Below are positions 1-9,570 of a stretch of DNA of 16,007 bases, in pieces. Numbering within the stretch: the stretch's first letter is position 1; every line of letters starts with the position of its first letter. Location of the stretch: the NCBI GenBank assembly GCA_013115135.1, contig JABANP010000824.1:1-16007 (forward strand), written 5' to 3'. Under the pieces are notes generated by a model, which had not been told where the DNA came from, did not search any database, and saw nothing but the letters and a program-made list of their open reading frames with translations. This stretch comes from Perkinsus olseni (Eukaryota > Perkinsozoa > Perkinsida > Perkinsidae). Both the position numbers and the translations under genes were made by a program.

Positions 1-350
1 AGATCCATGACCACCAGAAGGAGCGTTCTTCAGCAGCCATTGCTCGTGAGCTGACAGGTACTGAGAAGAGCATACGATACCAAATTTCTCCGACATCATG
101 TAAGAACATACCTCCCAAGATACAAATCGTATCGCATCAGACGACAGAGGGAATCCCCACATCTCCTTGCGAAAAAAAAATCCTTCGCAGTGCGCTACAG
201 AGTCTACTGAAGACCTTCTATTCAAGTGAAAATCATTCAACTCCTTCGATCCCACTTCCGATAGAACTGTACGACGACAGGATTCCCATTCTCGCCCAAT
301 ACGAGAAGAAGATGCTTACAGAAACGACCAAGTGTAACTTAAAAAAGTAG
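1..350 (+). CDS. Open frame running in from the left edge, C-terminal end, unknown protein
   Basis: The frame whose first full codon is at base 3 stays open for 115 codons and ends at TAG 348-350. It has no start here, so it would be the last exon or 3' part of something beginning outside the window. The translation is hydrophilic, rich in Lys, Ser, Thr and Pro, with no motif I recognise. It ends in a Lys-rich tail where the codons TTA AAA AAG are followed directly by the stop. The plus strand here is poor in stop triplets because it is rich in A and C, so an open frame of this length is weak evidence. It could be a gene end, a transposon remnant or chance. Confidence 0.3.
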   Translation, partial: IHDHQKERSSAAIARELTGTEKSIRYQISPTSCKNIPPKIQIVSHQTTEGIPTSPCEKKILRSALQSLLKTFYSSENHSTPSIPLPIELYDDRIPILAQYEKKMLTETTKCNLKK

Positions 351-1317
351 AAATAACTAAGACAAATTCAATGCATCCTAGGGAACTCCGCGATTGGTAT
401 GAATCATTGCAAGATTCTATAGAAATATTCGTCAGCTATCGTATGAAAACCCGATTTCATATCGCCCACCCGCCGTTGACGCACTTCAAGCGACTCTCGA
501 CCCCCAAAATTCGAACAGACAAAACGTATTTTTCTTACCCGTTTGTGGTGAGGCGGAGTATAGCTTCTACTCCCCACTCGGCACACGAAGTTGTCGTAGA
601 GAGTCGACGGCAGCCACGGCAGGAACGTCTTTCCTCTGGACCTTAACAGAAAGAAAATATCTGCCGGAAATTCTGAGATTTTCGGATGATATTATCCGAC
701 GAAATCCATGCATCAGTGCGACTGAAGCCCCTTAAAGTCGATGCCTTGCGAGCTCTCAGCGCTGTGCCGTCTGTCTTAGCCGTCCCATGCGTGCTGTCTC
801 CCTAGTACTAGCTTCCAATGACGTTCGTTTTGTGATGAAGAAAGATGAGTTTCATCACCGCTGTTAATTACATCACAGTTCGGGTGACTGTGCACGGCCA
901 GTTCAAAGCCGAACGAATCATGCGGGCTCAGAGTGATAACAAACGAGAGAATTTTTTATTATTAACTAACTATTCAACCCCAACGACGTCACTCGGAAGA
1001 CCACCGACCACCCAGAGCTACACCTACCTCGTCCGACTCTCGGACGTCCGAATTTTTCTGCCCGAGTCCTCAGACTCCTGCGTGGACGCTGTGAAAGAGC
1101 GAGAGTTCACTCTGAAATAACAACACAACTAGCTCGAATCATCTCAGTAACGGCGGAATGTTGCAGGAATCTTAGTTGGCAGCTGGATCGACGAGAACCT
1201 CGTCGTCACAATTCCTTCACTACCCAGTCCTATAAATCCACTCCTACGTTTTTACCCTCACTAGACGAATACATTTCCGAATGGTGTGGTATTGCTCCTA
1301 TAATATTGGTCATAATA
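341..1317 (+). pseudogene. Chain of plus-strand open frames with shifts and stops, possible decayed gene
   Basis: Starting in the A-run at 341, the -1 frame relative to the preceding open frame is open to TAA 644-646 and contains an ATG at 371. A second frame is open from about 553 to TAA 733-735, then to a TAA near 868, and again from 970 to TGA 1315-1317, about 115 codons. The second stretch includes a Cys-x2-Cys pair near 755-770 and an HHxC group just before its stop. No frame matches a family I know. The pattern would fit an old coding sequence carrying one-base indels and stops, but the low stop density of this A/C-rich strand could produce the same picture. Confidence 0.2.
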
Positions 1318-2218
1318 TGAGAATCCCCACCTCGAAAATCACCAAAAAACCATTTGTAAACAAGAATCCTACCATCCTACTCGCGACTCTGCACGCCCAG
1401 CTCGTCTCTAGTCACCCCGTCCACCACTTCTTCCGCCGTTCCCTTCGCTGCTGCCTCCTCCAGCAGGCGTCGGTTAGCCTGAGTTTAGAATCATTTCAAG
1501 ACGATAATAAAGATGATCCTCTCTGCCTCCGAGATGAGTACCATCTCACCTGCGTGCTGCAGGGTCTCAGCCCCTGGCGTCCGTCGTCTAGTCGTTTACG
1601 ATTGGCTGCTTTCAACTGATAATAAAGCAAACTCCCTCTAGAATCATTTTTGCGTGGGCAAGGGCAATCTGTAGTTAGCGATAGTAAGTGTGCTAATCTC
1701 ACATGAGAACTACTACGTTCCACACTTCACGAAAACTGCGAAAAAAACGAAAAATAAGGATAAAAACAGAAACTGGAGAAAAAAGTAACCTAGCGAAAAG
1801 TGGAGTGTGAAATCAAGTAAAATCGAACAAAAATAATGTAACCGAAAAATATCCTTTTTTTTCGCTAAATGCGCCACGTAGTTTTCGTGAGGTGATTTGC
1901 CTCCATATCAAATCAGGTTTCGCGCTCCTCACTCTGCGAAAAACGCCACTTCACGTATTACGCGTAAAACTCAATTGCAACTCGAAATAATACAAAAACT
2001 GCGGAGCGAGCGGAGCATATACTGTCACTTCTGCGCATTTTTGTGCGTTCGTTCTTTCAAATTATTTCTCCACGACCATGTCGATTGAACTCGCGAGACA
2101 CATACCATTCGAAAGCACGCGCTTTGGGTATTCTATAAAAAATAAGAAATCGCTCTCACCCCCGTTCTACCAAGCAAAACCGTCGTGGACCGTTTTAGAT
2201 GAACCATAAAAAATACGG
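1318..2218. other. No gene seen; A/T-rich with poly-A tracts
   Basis: Open frames up to about 110 codons occur on the plus strand (1281-1619) and overlap one on the minus strand, with nothing recognisable in either. Bases 1735-1870 are rich in A-runs and end in a T-run. No splice-consistent exon chain was found. Confidence 0.4.
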
Positions 2219-2310
2219 AAAAACGCCCGGGCTGGGGTTCGAACCCGACACTTCGTGCCGAGCTCCGCTTTTTCATTACGAAGGCCTAGTGATATTCATG
2301 AGAATAATAT
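2219..2310 (-). repeat. tRNA-like element (B box plus T-run), SINE or tRNA relic
   Basis: On the minus strand the sequence GGGTTCGAACCCC matches the Pol III B box and a T-loop. It is followed by CCCGGGC, as for a 3' acceptor strand, one base and five Ts (2223-2219), as for a Pol III terminator. Upstream minus-strand sequence carries only weak partners: GCCCG pairs with part of the acceptor, and no standard D or anticodon arm forms. It is best read as a degenerate tRNA or a tRNA-derived SINE head rather than a working tRNA. Confidence 0.4.
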
Positions 2311-2790
2311 AAGGACGGGCCGGCGGACTCCGCCGGGCGGAGTGAATTAATCGCTAGTTATATGTGAGCTACCTGCCTAGAAATATTCAGTAATTTTTCA
2401 AAATTTTCACATTTTTTTCGCAAAATTATTTTACGCAAAAACTAAGATAATCCCGTCCTCCACTCCCCCTCACCAAAGTAGAGCCCGTTGCCAACCAAGC
2501 TTTGTTGCCACTAACGTCCGCAGACTTCTGCATGAACAGAGACACCGTCGGGAAACCGTTTGAGCGTATCTTCGGTGGAGGATAGCTGCGACCAGCTCCA
2601 CCCGACCTCCTCTTTTCTGAAAATTTGAAAAAAAATCCGGAATTGAAACCTCGATTTTTCCTGAAAACAGGGAAAAAAGCTTTCTCTGAGGAAAGGAAAA
2701 CATTAATTTTCCTTGCGGCCCTCCCAGATCAGAGAAGTTACTGATCGCCAGTTAGGACTGCCAAGCCTCGTCCACTGTCACCATAACGCA
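2311..2790. other. Noncoding, GC inverted block then A/T-rich
   Basis: Bases 2316-2341 contain a GC-rich inverted repeat (GGCGGA ... TCCGCC). Bases 2390-2445 and 2610-2700 are A/T-rich with T and A runs. A minus-strand open frame at 2470-2703 has no recognisable motif and spans the low-complexity tract. I see no gene. Confidence 0.4.
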
Positions 2791-2793
2791 ACC

Positions 2794-3135
2794 GAACTGT
2801 GTGGTCACGAGCTCCATCATACTACCCTCCCGTCATTAGTGCAAGTTCTCTCAGCTACCCGCTCTAACCCGTTCACTATGAGCCCAATCAACTTATGTTG
2901 TGTTCTACTACTACAACGAGATTGTGTGAGTGTCTCTGCTTCCGTCACAATGTAGTCGTGATCGCCCATCGACCGTCAATCTTAGGGCACTGCCGAGATA
3001 ACACAATAGTGTGTTCGCTAGCTCTAATATACTAGCATCCCGTTATTCTCTCTACTCTATTTCGTTCACTATAAGCCCTATCTACTTACGATGCTTTCTA
3101 CTACTAAATTACCTACAACGACATAGTGTAACTGC
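2794..3135 (+). repeat. Diverged tandem direct repeat, two copies about 195 bp apart
   Basis: Copy 1 (about 2794-2931) and copy 2 (about 3004-3131) share an ordered series of matching blocks. The best is GTTCACTATGAGCCCAATC at 2871 against GTTCACTATAAGCCCTATC at 3064, then CTTA, TTCTACTACTA and CAACGA with small gaps between. The copies have drifted by many substitutions and indels, so the duplication is old. The open frames across it are not conserved between copies. Confidence 0.6.
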
Positions 3136-3961
3136 CCCAGCAAGAATTACTTCGCGAAGCCAGCAACCAGGACGACTCCTCGTTCTCTGCCACTTCCGCT
3201 GATACCACATCTTCCACAATTCCCGTCGCCTCCAGGGGAGCTGAGACGACAGGACCGCCATCAAAGACGATAGAAGGAATGCAAGCTCGAACGATTTATC
3301 CCTATTAACATGAAAAATCATTCCTCAACTGCTCGCGATACCAAAATGACGTTAACAATGAGCAAACTTTCGTCACGCGCCAAGATATTCACAATCGATC
3401 AGCCGTTTCGCGTGTGGAACGGACGTTTGACTGGTCTAAGATTACTGTATCCCTGGGCGTCGAAAATTACCTATACTCAGAAAAGTGGCGAAGAAACAAC
3501 AAAAAACTGTCATCGAAAATTCACGGTTTTTATGGCCGCCTCGATAAAATCCAGAGCCCTGGCGCAGGAACTCGCGAAATTTTTCGGTGGCACGGGTCGA
3601 CTAACGAAGGTTGACTGCTCCCGGTGACCAAATTGGCGGCTACAAGGTCTATACGGCCGAGCCACGTCCACAGAATACTGAGAGGAACAAGTGTCGATGC
3701 CTCACTTAAAGACAGCCTGCTCGACCTCCTGAAGTTGTCCAGGGAGAAAGATGCGATCCGCAGCTCATCACTGTAGTACCCTCTCACGACCAGTCGCCGA
3801 ATGCCGAACTGATAACGTCGAAACCTGAGGCACACCACGGGAATTACCCGAAATTTCCGAAAATTTTGCACAAAAAAATATTTTTCCTGCCTGCTGCGAC
3901 AGAGGAAACAAAGACACCATCGAGAAGCTATCAACAATTTCGCGTAATTTCCATACCATTG
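3136..3961. other. Overlapping open frames on both strands, no gene assigned
   Basis: Plus-strand frames at 3310-3627 and 3414-3614 overlap each other, and a 156-codon minus-strand frame lies at 3530-4000. All read as plausible protein, so appearance alone cannot choose among them, and none shows a known motif or splice-consistent continuation. Confidence 0.3.
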
Positions 3962-4081
3962 AAAATGCCGCCGCCGGGATTCGAACCTGGCTCTCACCAC
4001 ATATCAGGATGCCCGTCAGACATCTCCAAGCGAATCCTCGAACAGCTTCCCTCCAGCCTGGGGAGCTGAAAGAACGGCAGC
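3962..4081 (-). repeat. tRNA-like element (B box, acceptor match, T-run)
   Basis: On the minus strand CCAGG-TTCGAAT-CCCGG forms a T-arm with one mismatch and a perfect B box. It is followed by CGGCGGC, A and TTTT (3965-3962), the layout of a tRNA 3' end and Pol III terminator. A candidate 5' acceptor strand, GCTGCCG at 4081-4075, pairs with all seven bases if one G-U pair is allowed, and CTCC/GGAG could form a D-stem with a GG-containing loop. The span of about 116 nt and the odd spacing argue against a standard tRNA. A tRNA-derived SINE or an intron-bearing or decayed tRNA fits better. Confidence 0.45.
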
Positions 4082-4691
4082 CGCCGTGAGACTCCAAATC
4101 ACGGAAGAAGGCAAAAACCAGAAAAAAATTTATTTTTTTCACCATCCGACAGAAAAGCGAGAAATTTCAATGCACAGAAAGAAGCGTCTCGGACGTCGTG
4201 AAAAACGTCGCACGACAAATTATGCCGCTTGCCCAACTCGGTCAAAAAATATGATGAAATCTCGGGCTATCGAGAGCAAGAAGGCTGGATGAAACCCACG
4301 CTACGACCTTAGATATTCTGTTGAAGCTGCATCCCGTAGGCCCCTGAGCATCCTCCACGCCGTTATCACGATATCTATATCCTTCGGCTGCACAGCAATG
4401 CCGCGCTTCCTTCTCCTCGAGGACTGTGTGCCAACTCTGAGAACAATATTTCTTGACAGAGGCGGTGAAACGAGGGTTTCTCTCGACTGGTTGACGACAG
4501 AGGTGAGCAAAAACGGAGGCTCTCTCGGTCCAACAGACTGTCCGACGAGCCACTAACAAACGCTAGTCGCCATCAACCGTTAAGAATTGACAGGCTATGA
4601 ACTTCGGAATATCACAATTCCGTGATATAATTGCCAATGAGAACCAGTATGCATCACAAGTAATGATAGAGGAAAATTACAGAAGTGATGA
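4082..4691. other. No gene seen
   Basis: Short overlapping frames on both strands (4086-4292 plus; 4242-4559 minus) show no motif. An A-run followed by a T-run lies at 4123-4140. An inverted pair, GGAATATCAC and GTGATAT, sits near 4608-4629. Confidence 0.3.
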
Positions 4692-5639
4692 ATGACCGAT
4701 CAACCATCACCCATCGCGGCCAAAGCCTCAGCGAACGAGCGACCCCGCTCGAAAATCCTCATTTCCAACCCTGATATCGTATCACCTCTCCCGTGGAAGT
4801 TTGTATCCTAAAGCTATCCGCGTGGCAATTTCCATGCCAAAATATAATGATCTGCGTAACCTGCACCGGTCTTCGCTCGGGATCTCGGGACGACAGATCT
4901 AACTCGACCCACGCGCCTGAAAGAATAACAGAGAAGGAATCTTTCACCCAGCACTAAGTTTTCCCAAGAACGATCTATTGTTTATGAATCTTTCTAACGC
5001 GTCTTTGACCAGCTCGACCTCAAGATACGACTCCGACCCTATATCCTTCCTCCGAACGAAAAAGCCAAATCATCTACTCCCACACCTACGGGCTTGGACC
5101 GTCCACCAAAACGTATCCTGTCGTCCGTCGGTAACGTTACTAGCCGGCTTGGTAGATTCATCAGATGCCTTGCACGGAATACCGTAACTACCAACAGCCC
5201 GATTGAGGACGAACAGGAAGCGCGAGTTTGCTCACGCTAAGTCATCGTTGAAGCCAAGAGCATATCTTCCCGAGTTGTCGAGCACCTGATAACATGAGAA
5301 ATTATATCTTCATTCATGAGCTGCAGAAATGGGATAACATAAATTTGGCATTAAAACACACAAAAGCACAGCTTCCAGCGCGGCGGGCATGCCAATGGAT
5401 ATGCTATTAGCGGTACTAACTCCTACTACTTTTATCGGGCTCATAAACTACTTGAAAGATTCAAAAACAACTCTCCAAGTTCTACGACGAAACTCACTTC
5501 GAGTTTGACTCAGTCTTGGGCAAGAAGGGAAGAAGGTCGGGCAAAATCAGAGAGAAGCCAACCTGTACGTATCAATCTTAACTGCCCCGAAAACCCAGCC
5601 TCAGTGATCCCTAAAACTCTTCGTACTGCTTTGTTTTAG
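4692..5639 (+). pseudogene. Series of plus-strand open frames in two alternating phases, possible decayed gene
   Basis: Consecutive plus-strand stretches are open in only two phases: 4692-4811 (starting with ATG), 4808-4957, 4998-5240, 5294-5410 (ATG) and 5355-5639. Each hands over to the next within a few to about 50 bases. Read together they give a basic, Ser/Thr-rich protein with a tyrosine-rich patch near 5420-5440. I recognise no domain. The alternation would fit a coding sequence with several one-base indels, such as an old transposon gene, or unrecognised short introns. The strand is A/C-rich, which lowers stop frequency, so chance is a real alternative. Confidence 0.22.
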
Positions 5640-5816
5640 CTATTTTTTGATGGACATGTTTGAAACGTTAAAAAAACAAAATAAAATTCTGATGCGCCGA
5701 TTCTGCCGTCGGGAAAATGCTGGCTGAGTTCTAAAATCCTATAATTTTATACAGAAAACTAACCTCGTCTATAATACCTTCATTTTAGCTTTCGTAATCT
5801 CGTCACTATCGGCAAA

Positions 5817-5995
5817 GCAAAGCTAAGCAACCGAAATTTCACCGCATTTCTTGTTAGACCTCGAACAGTGGTAAAGATTGATGAGACTTAGAGGATCAAA
5901 ACCCATTTTCAGCAAAGCTAAGCAATTGCACCGAATCTCCATGAGACCTCAAATAATGTTGAAAATAGACGAAATTTCGTTGATCAAAACCCATG
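5817..5995 (+). repeat. Imperfect tandem duplication, period about 95 bp
   Basis: GCAAAGCTAAGCAA opens both copies (5817 and 5912). GAGACCTC or its variant lies in the middle, and GATCAAAACCCAT closes both (5894-5906 and 5982-5994). Copies differ by small indels and substitutions. An open frame (5878-6147) crosses copy 2 and has no recognisable domain. Confidence 0.65.
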
Positions 5996-6212
5996 CGAAA
6001 ACCCGAGGGAAATTACACGCTCCGCGCGAACTCCATTTCAACGCACGCCCAATTCACCGTGAACCCCCAGTACCACTTTTCCGGTCTATGCTCTCTAAGG
6101 AGGTTCTTTCGCTGCTAGCTATTGATGAGTTAATATTCTGGACCTAAAAACACCCAGAAAAAAGGCATCAACTTCTAAATTCAGCAAAAAATCGAAAAAA
6201 CGATTACAGAGC

Positions 6213-6300
6213 GAAAAACTCCGCCTCCCTTTCCGCCCGGAGTCGAACGCGAAACGTCTCTAAGCCCGCATCAATCTGTAGTGCTCAGCATTTGAGCAGT
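6213..6300 (-). repeat. Weak third tRNA-like element
   Basis: On the minus strand GCGTTCGACTCCGG is a diverged B box, preceded by GCTC...GAGC (6290-6276), which could be a D-stem. A T5 run (6217-6213) lies about 20 bases beyond the expected 3' end. The T-stem does not pair well, so this is the most decayed of the three. All three lie on the minus strand with T-rich sequence downstream. Confidence 0.3.
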
Positions 6301-6569
6301 AAAGATCGATCTGCTCGTGGTTCGACTCAACCCAGAGCCTCTAGCTTTTACCCATATATTTCTCTTTCATGGAAAGATTCGGGTGAGCGCTACCATCCAG
6401 GTCCCCACCGACGTAGCCGTGCATGGCGACAGCAAAGGAAACGGCGTGAAATTTCGGTCCAGCGTCGAGAGATATCACCGATTCCTTCTGCGTTCTGAGT
6501 GTTTCGGTCACCACGCCGTTGACCCGTTTACTACCAGCTTCAAATCCTCAAACATTGCACTACCATAAC
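6300..6569 (+). CDS. Candidate exon of an unknown protein
   Basis: A plausible acceptor (TTTGAGCAG, ending 6299) opens a frame running to TAA 6567-6569, about 88 codons without an in-frame ATG near the start. The product would alternate hydrophobic beta-like segments near its start with a charged middle. A second, shorter frame (6292-6498) overlaps it. No upstream exon was found, so this is a guess from openness and the splice-like boundary only. The tRNA-like relic directly upstream ends at the same place, which suggests the edge may be a repeat boundary instead. Confidence 0.22.
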
Positions 6570-6816
6570 AGGAGGAGAAAGAGGCAAACTGCAAAAACAG
6601 ACTCTTGAATGTTAGGTTGACGAGAGGCACAGTCGAACAGGTCCACGAGAATCTTTCTTCGCCATGAAGACCCCCCTATGTTGATCATCACTAGATTTAG
6701 CAAGCTCCAGGTCGCACTGCGGAAAGAAGTATCATAAAGAACAGCAACGCCCTTACCATTAGTCCGAATTACACTCTAACCAGGACAGCAGCAACTACGA
6801 TACCCCCGGCTTTGGG

Positions 6817-7035
6817 ATGTTGTTCCTGACATTACCTTCCCTCTACGATCCGAAGAATTACCAATCTCCCGAAAAGATCTCGCAATCACGACTGAAGGAC
6901 GCTACCTTCATCCCAAATTCCACACGAAACGCTCTTCCACGACTATCAAAACTTCGTCGAGCAACGCTGACGAAAACACAGAATAAAAGCGGAGATTTTC
7001 CCGAGCAAATTGACCAACACAACGTGAAGAAGTGA
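6817..7035 (+). CDS. Hypothetical 72-aa open frame converging on cpn10
   Basis: An ATG-started frame of 72 codons ends 55 bases before the stop codon of the opposite-strand cpn10 gene. The product would be basic and Ser/Thr/Asn-rich with a short hydrophobic start and a Lys-Lys end. The frame is also open for about 18 codons before the ATG. No family is recognised and no splice partners were found. It could be the last exon of a plus-strand gene, a transposon remnant, or chance. Confidence 0.25.
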   Translation: MLFLTLPSLYDPKNYQSPEKISQSRLKDATFIPNSTRNALPRLSKLRRATLTKTQNKSGDFPEQIDQHNVKK

Positions 7036-7090
7036 TGAGAAACTGGGGGGCATTCAAGTGTATCTGTCACCTTCGGAAACGGCCGCTACC

Positions 7091-8288
7091 TTAAGCGCTC
7101 TTCTCCTCAGCAGCATCAGCAGCAGGAGAGACGATCTTGCCAACGATATCATCATCACGGAAGACTTGGAAGTCCTCGCCGTCCAACTTCAAGTTCATAC
7201 CGCCGAACTCGGGAATGATGACCTTATCGCCGGGCTGGACCGAGATTGGCACCTGATACCATATCCAATCCCGCACCGCGAAGAGAACCTTTGATCCAAC
7301 AGAGGCTATCAAATTGATCGATATTTGCTGTAGGACAATGCGTAGAGGGTCGCTCAGAACATCCATGACAGATTCATGACAAAAGATTCCAAAAACTGCT
7401 CATGTGCTCTAGGGGCGTTCAAAACACCAATTCAGAAACTGAGAATCGATCCTGGAACCGCATGATTTTACGCGTGAAAAGCAGCTCCAGAGTCGATTCC
7501 AGAATTACTTCGCTGAACGACAAGTATGAATTTCGTATGGCTCACAGCGATGTTCTCTCGCCAGTTTGCAAGAGCGGATGGTGATGATAAGCGACTCACC
7601 TTCGTTCCATCGTTCAACACCCTGCCGCTGCCGATGGCCATCACCACAGCTTGGTTGATGGTGGGCTTGGCAGCTTCGGGGAGAAACACGCCTGTGGCCG
7701 TCTTGGACTCGACGCTGAGGAAGGGAGACAAGTAGAACGGTTGAACGAGAGCAACAGAAAGCATCTGGTCAGACAGAAGAAAATTCTCTCGAGATTGTCG
7801 GTCGGGCAAGAGCTCGGTCGTTGAGAGATACAACACTGACGGTCAAAGATGATGCAAATTTGAAGGAATCTTGGCAGAGGGTGAACAGTGTGTAAGTGGC
7901 TTGCACAGCAACAAAGAATGGACTAGAAAAAAGCATCTTTCATGCTAGTAAAACACGGAATAGGTCGACAGTTAACTAGGATTGTTAGTCGGTCGGATCC
8001 TAGCTGTTCAGCTGCGAGAGCGGAAAGAATGGTAGGGATAGCAGAATTCACTATAATTATAGACAACTAACTGGCACGCAAAGGGTGTAGTGAAAGTAGC
8101 GTGTACAGGCGACAGACAGAAACGTATCTTTCATGCTGGTCAAAGACAAAATAGCTCGACCTTTTCTATCGTTCGAAGAAGCGGCACCATGCGACTTACC
8201 GGAGCTTCTGGACCAGGACTCGATCGAGGAGGGGGATAAAGCGTCTAGCGACCTTTGAGGCTGCGGTGGTGGCTTGTACGACGGACAT
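7091..8288 (-). CDS. cpn10: Mitochondrial chaperonin 10 (GroES/Cpn10), three exons
   Basis: The co-chaperonin forms a seven-membered lid on Cpn60 in the mitochondrion. Exons on the minus strand are 8288-8200, 7714-7600 and 7252-7091. Introns are GTAAGT...CAG (485 nt) and GTGAGT...CAG (347 nt), with phases that join exactly. The 121-residue product has the Cpn10 features in order: FIPLLDRVLVQK at about 17-28, the mobile-loop segment SKTATGVFLPEA at about 33-44, AIGSGR near 56-61, PGDKVIIPEFGG at about 75-86 and a closing FRDDDIVGKI. The first 16 residues are rich in Ala, Thr, Ser, Lys and Arg without acidic residues, fitting a mitochondrial presequence, and the length is slightly above the usual 100 or so. 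The C-terminus carries an unusual acidic/Ala tail. The start is the first in-frame ATG. The 5' end faces the small plus-strand gene at 8509, sharing about 220 bp. Confidence 0.93.
7873..8160 (+). repeat. Duplicated block inside cpn10 intron 1
   Basis: Two direct copies, 7873-7969 and 8073-8160, lie about 200 bp apart within the 485-nt first intron. Shared blocks in order are GGCA, AGGGTG, AGTGG or AGTAGC, GTACAG or GCACAG, then ATCTTTCATGCTRGT, AAA and TAGSTCGAC. The copies are diverged but colinear. Confidence 0.7.
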
Positions 8289-8508
8289 GAGTAAATATCT
8301 TCCAATAAAAATCACCTGAGGTCAACCTATGATACCCCTAAGTGAAAGATACGCTATCAATATCCGTTGATCGCCTTTACAGTCAATACCGAATCGTCAG
8401 TCTCAGTAAGGAAGCCGCAATTGTTCAATGAGCGTCGGCGTTGAGGAAATGCAAGATTAGCAAGATTGACGTCAACTTCGCCCCAGTAATCGATATTTCT
8501 CACAAGTT
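8289..8508. promoter_or_regulatory. Divergent intergenic spacer, probable shared promoter region
   Basis: The 220 bp between the start codons of cpn10 (minus) and the small plus-strand gene must hold both 5' regions if the models are right. I see no TATA box with confidence and no clear nGAAn arrays of a heat-shock element. Confidence 0.35.
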
Positions 8509-8707
8509 ATGACTGACCCCATTGGTTGTCTAGCCGGATGCCCTCCGGCCCTCAAGGCTTGCCTACAGACTGGCGTCAGCGATGATGATAAAGAAGCTGT
8601 TCGCGGCGGCCACTTCGTAAGATTTGGGCGAGATTTGGTATGAAATTCGTCGGCAGTTGCGCGGAATTTGGTACCAAGGCGATAGTAAAATAAATAAGCC
8701 CTTGTGA
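8509..8707 (+). CDS. Small two-exon gene, Cys-rich start, unknown function
   Basis: Exon 1 (8509-8616) starts with ATG and ends at a strong GTAAGA donor. A 40-nt intron ends in GGCAG, and exon 2 (8657-8707) reads in phase to TGA, giving 52 residues. The first 18 residues include three cysteines (MTDPIGCLAGCPPALKAC), followed by an acidic DDDKE segment and a GGHF at the splice junction. AATAAA-like signals follow at about 8690 and 8773. I do not recognise the family. Support comes from the ATG, the donor, a small intron like others in the window and the shared spacer with cpn10. If the intron is not used the frame stops eight codons after exon 1. Confidence 0.45.
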
Positions 8708-9156
8708 TTTCGCTTTTCGACGCTACAGCGAGATTTCAGATCGCTAAAACAGAATATTGAGAATCTTTTATAATAAAACCTGGGAATAAATATACTCAGC
8801 TTGAGTTCTCTTGCCCGAGTCGACTGGCCTACAATACGACAGGTCAGACATCCCTTAGGGCTTCTCTAAGTACCACTGCCCGTGGGCAGACTTTTTGAAG
8901 ACACTGAATTTGGGTTGGTCATGCTCGACTGTGTCAGCGATTTCACTTCCCAACGTCAGAAGCGGCCCAGGGAGACTTCCACTACCGAAGTGCTCATTTC
9001 TTGGGGGTTTCTGTATTGGGTATTCTTGTAAAAGTTTTAAAATTTTAACAATTTTACTTAAATTTTTTGTAAGTTTGGTTTTTTCAAAACTAAATTTATC
9101 CCGTTGTGGTGAGTTTTGTTCTGGTCCTTGATTGAGGCGCGTGAAAGTATACTGAA
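8708..9156. other. Intergenic, with A/T-rich tract
   Basis: AATAAA motifs near 8773 and 8786 could end the upstream small gene. A plus-strand frame across 8895-9050 is open and has an ATG at 8921 but shows no motif. Bases 9030-9100 are dominated by T and A runs. No gene is assigned. Confidence 0.35.
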
Positions 9157-9252
9157 ATGAGTCAACCAGTGGTTGCCTGGCGAAGCTTCCCGTCAGTGGA
9201 GGCCTCCGTTCGACGAGCCCACCCGATGGAGTCGTCAGTGGAATCTAATTAA
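9157..9252 (+). pseudogene. Short fragment resembling an archaemetzincin exon
   Basis: Bases 9186-9241 match 11425-11480, inside exon 3 of the archaemetzincin gene, at roughly 86 percent by eye. The shared peptide is FPSVEASVRRA. Within it the first three differences fall at third codon positions and are silent (Ser, Glu, Ser). An ATG at 9157 opens a 31-codon frame through this segment and ends at TAA 9250-9252. After the shared block the sequences diverge. It is likely a partial duplicate or the remains of a second copy. It is too short to function as a peptidase, and no other family motifs are visible nearby. Confidence 0.55.
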
Positions 9253-9570
9253 GAGTCTGGTACTCGACATGCGGCTAAGGCATCGGGCCACTACAGCGCT
9301 CATTCCTCCGGTGTAAACCGCAGACCGCAGAAAACACAACAGAAGCTGTATACTCTATAGATAATCACAACGCGATGATTTCGCAACTTATGTGCGACTT
9401 CACAGCGAAAAAACAAGATACGATTTGATGAGGATGATAACAACTTCGAGGAGTACCCGATTTTCCACTAATCATGCATTTGTGCTCTCATCATGGTACT
9501 CCTTGTTACCTCTATGAATACAACCAGAGCGGACTCTAATCACTCTTCCACTCCTCATGAGCTTCGGTTT
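9253..9570. other. Intergenic, no gene seen
   Basis: Downstream of the fragment and beyond the stop of the minus-strand gene. No long frame, repeat or RNA motif stood out. Confidence 0.4.

Noticed and set aside
3530..4000. 156-codon minus-strand frame
   Set aside because: It runs into the tRNA-like element, has no recognisable domain, and overlaps equally open plus-strand frames.
1..7035. Retrotransposon reverse transcriptase or integrase genes in the gene-poor half
   Set aside because: No YxDD-type RT box in a suitable context and no HHCC integrase finger could be found in the open frames.
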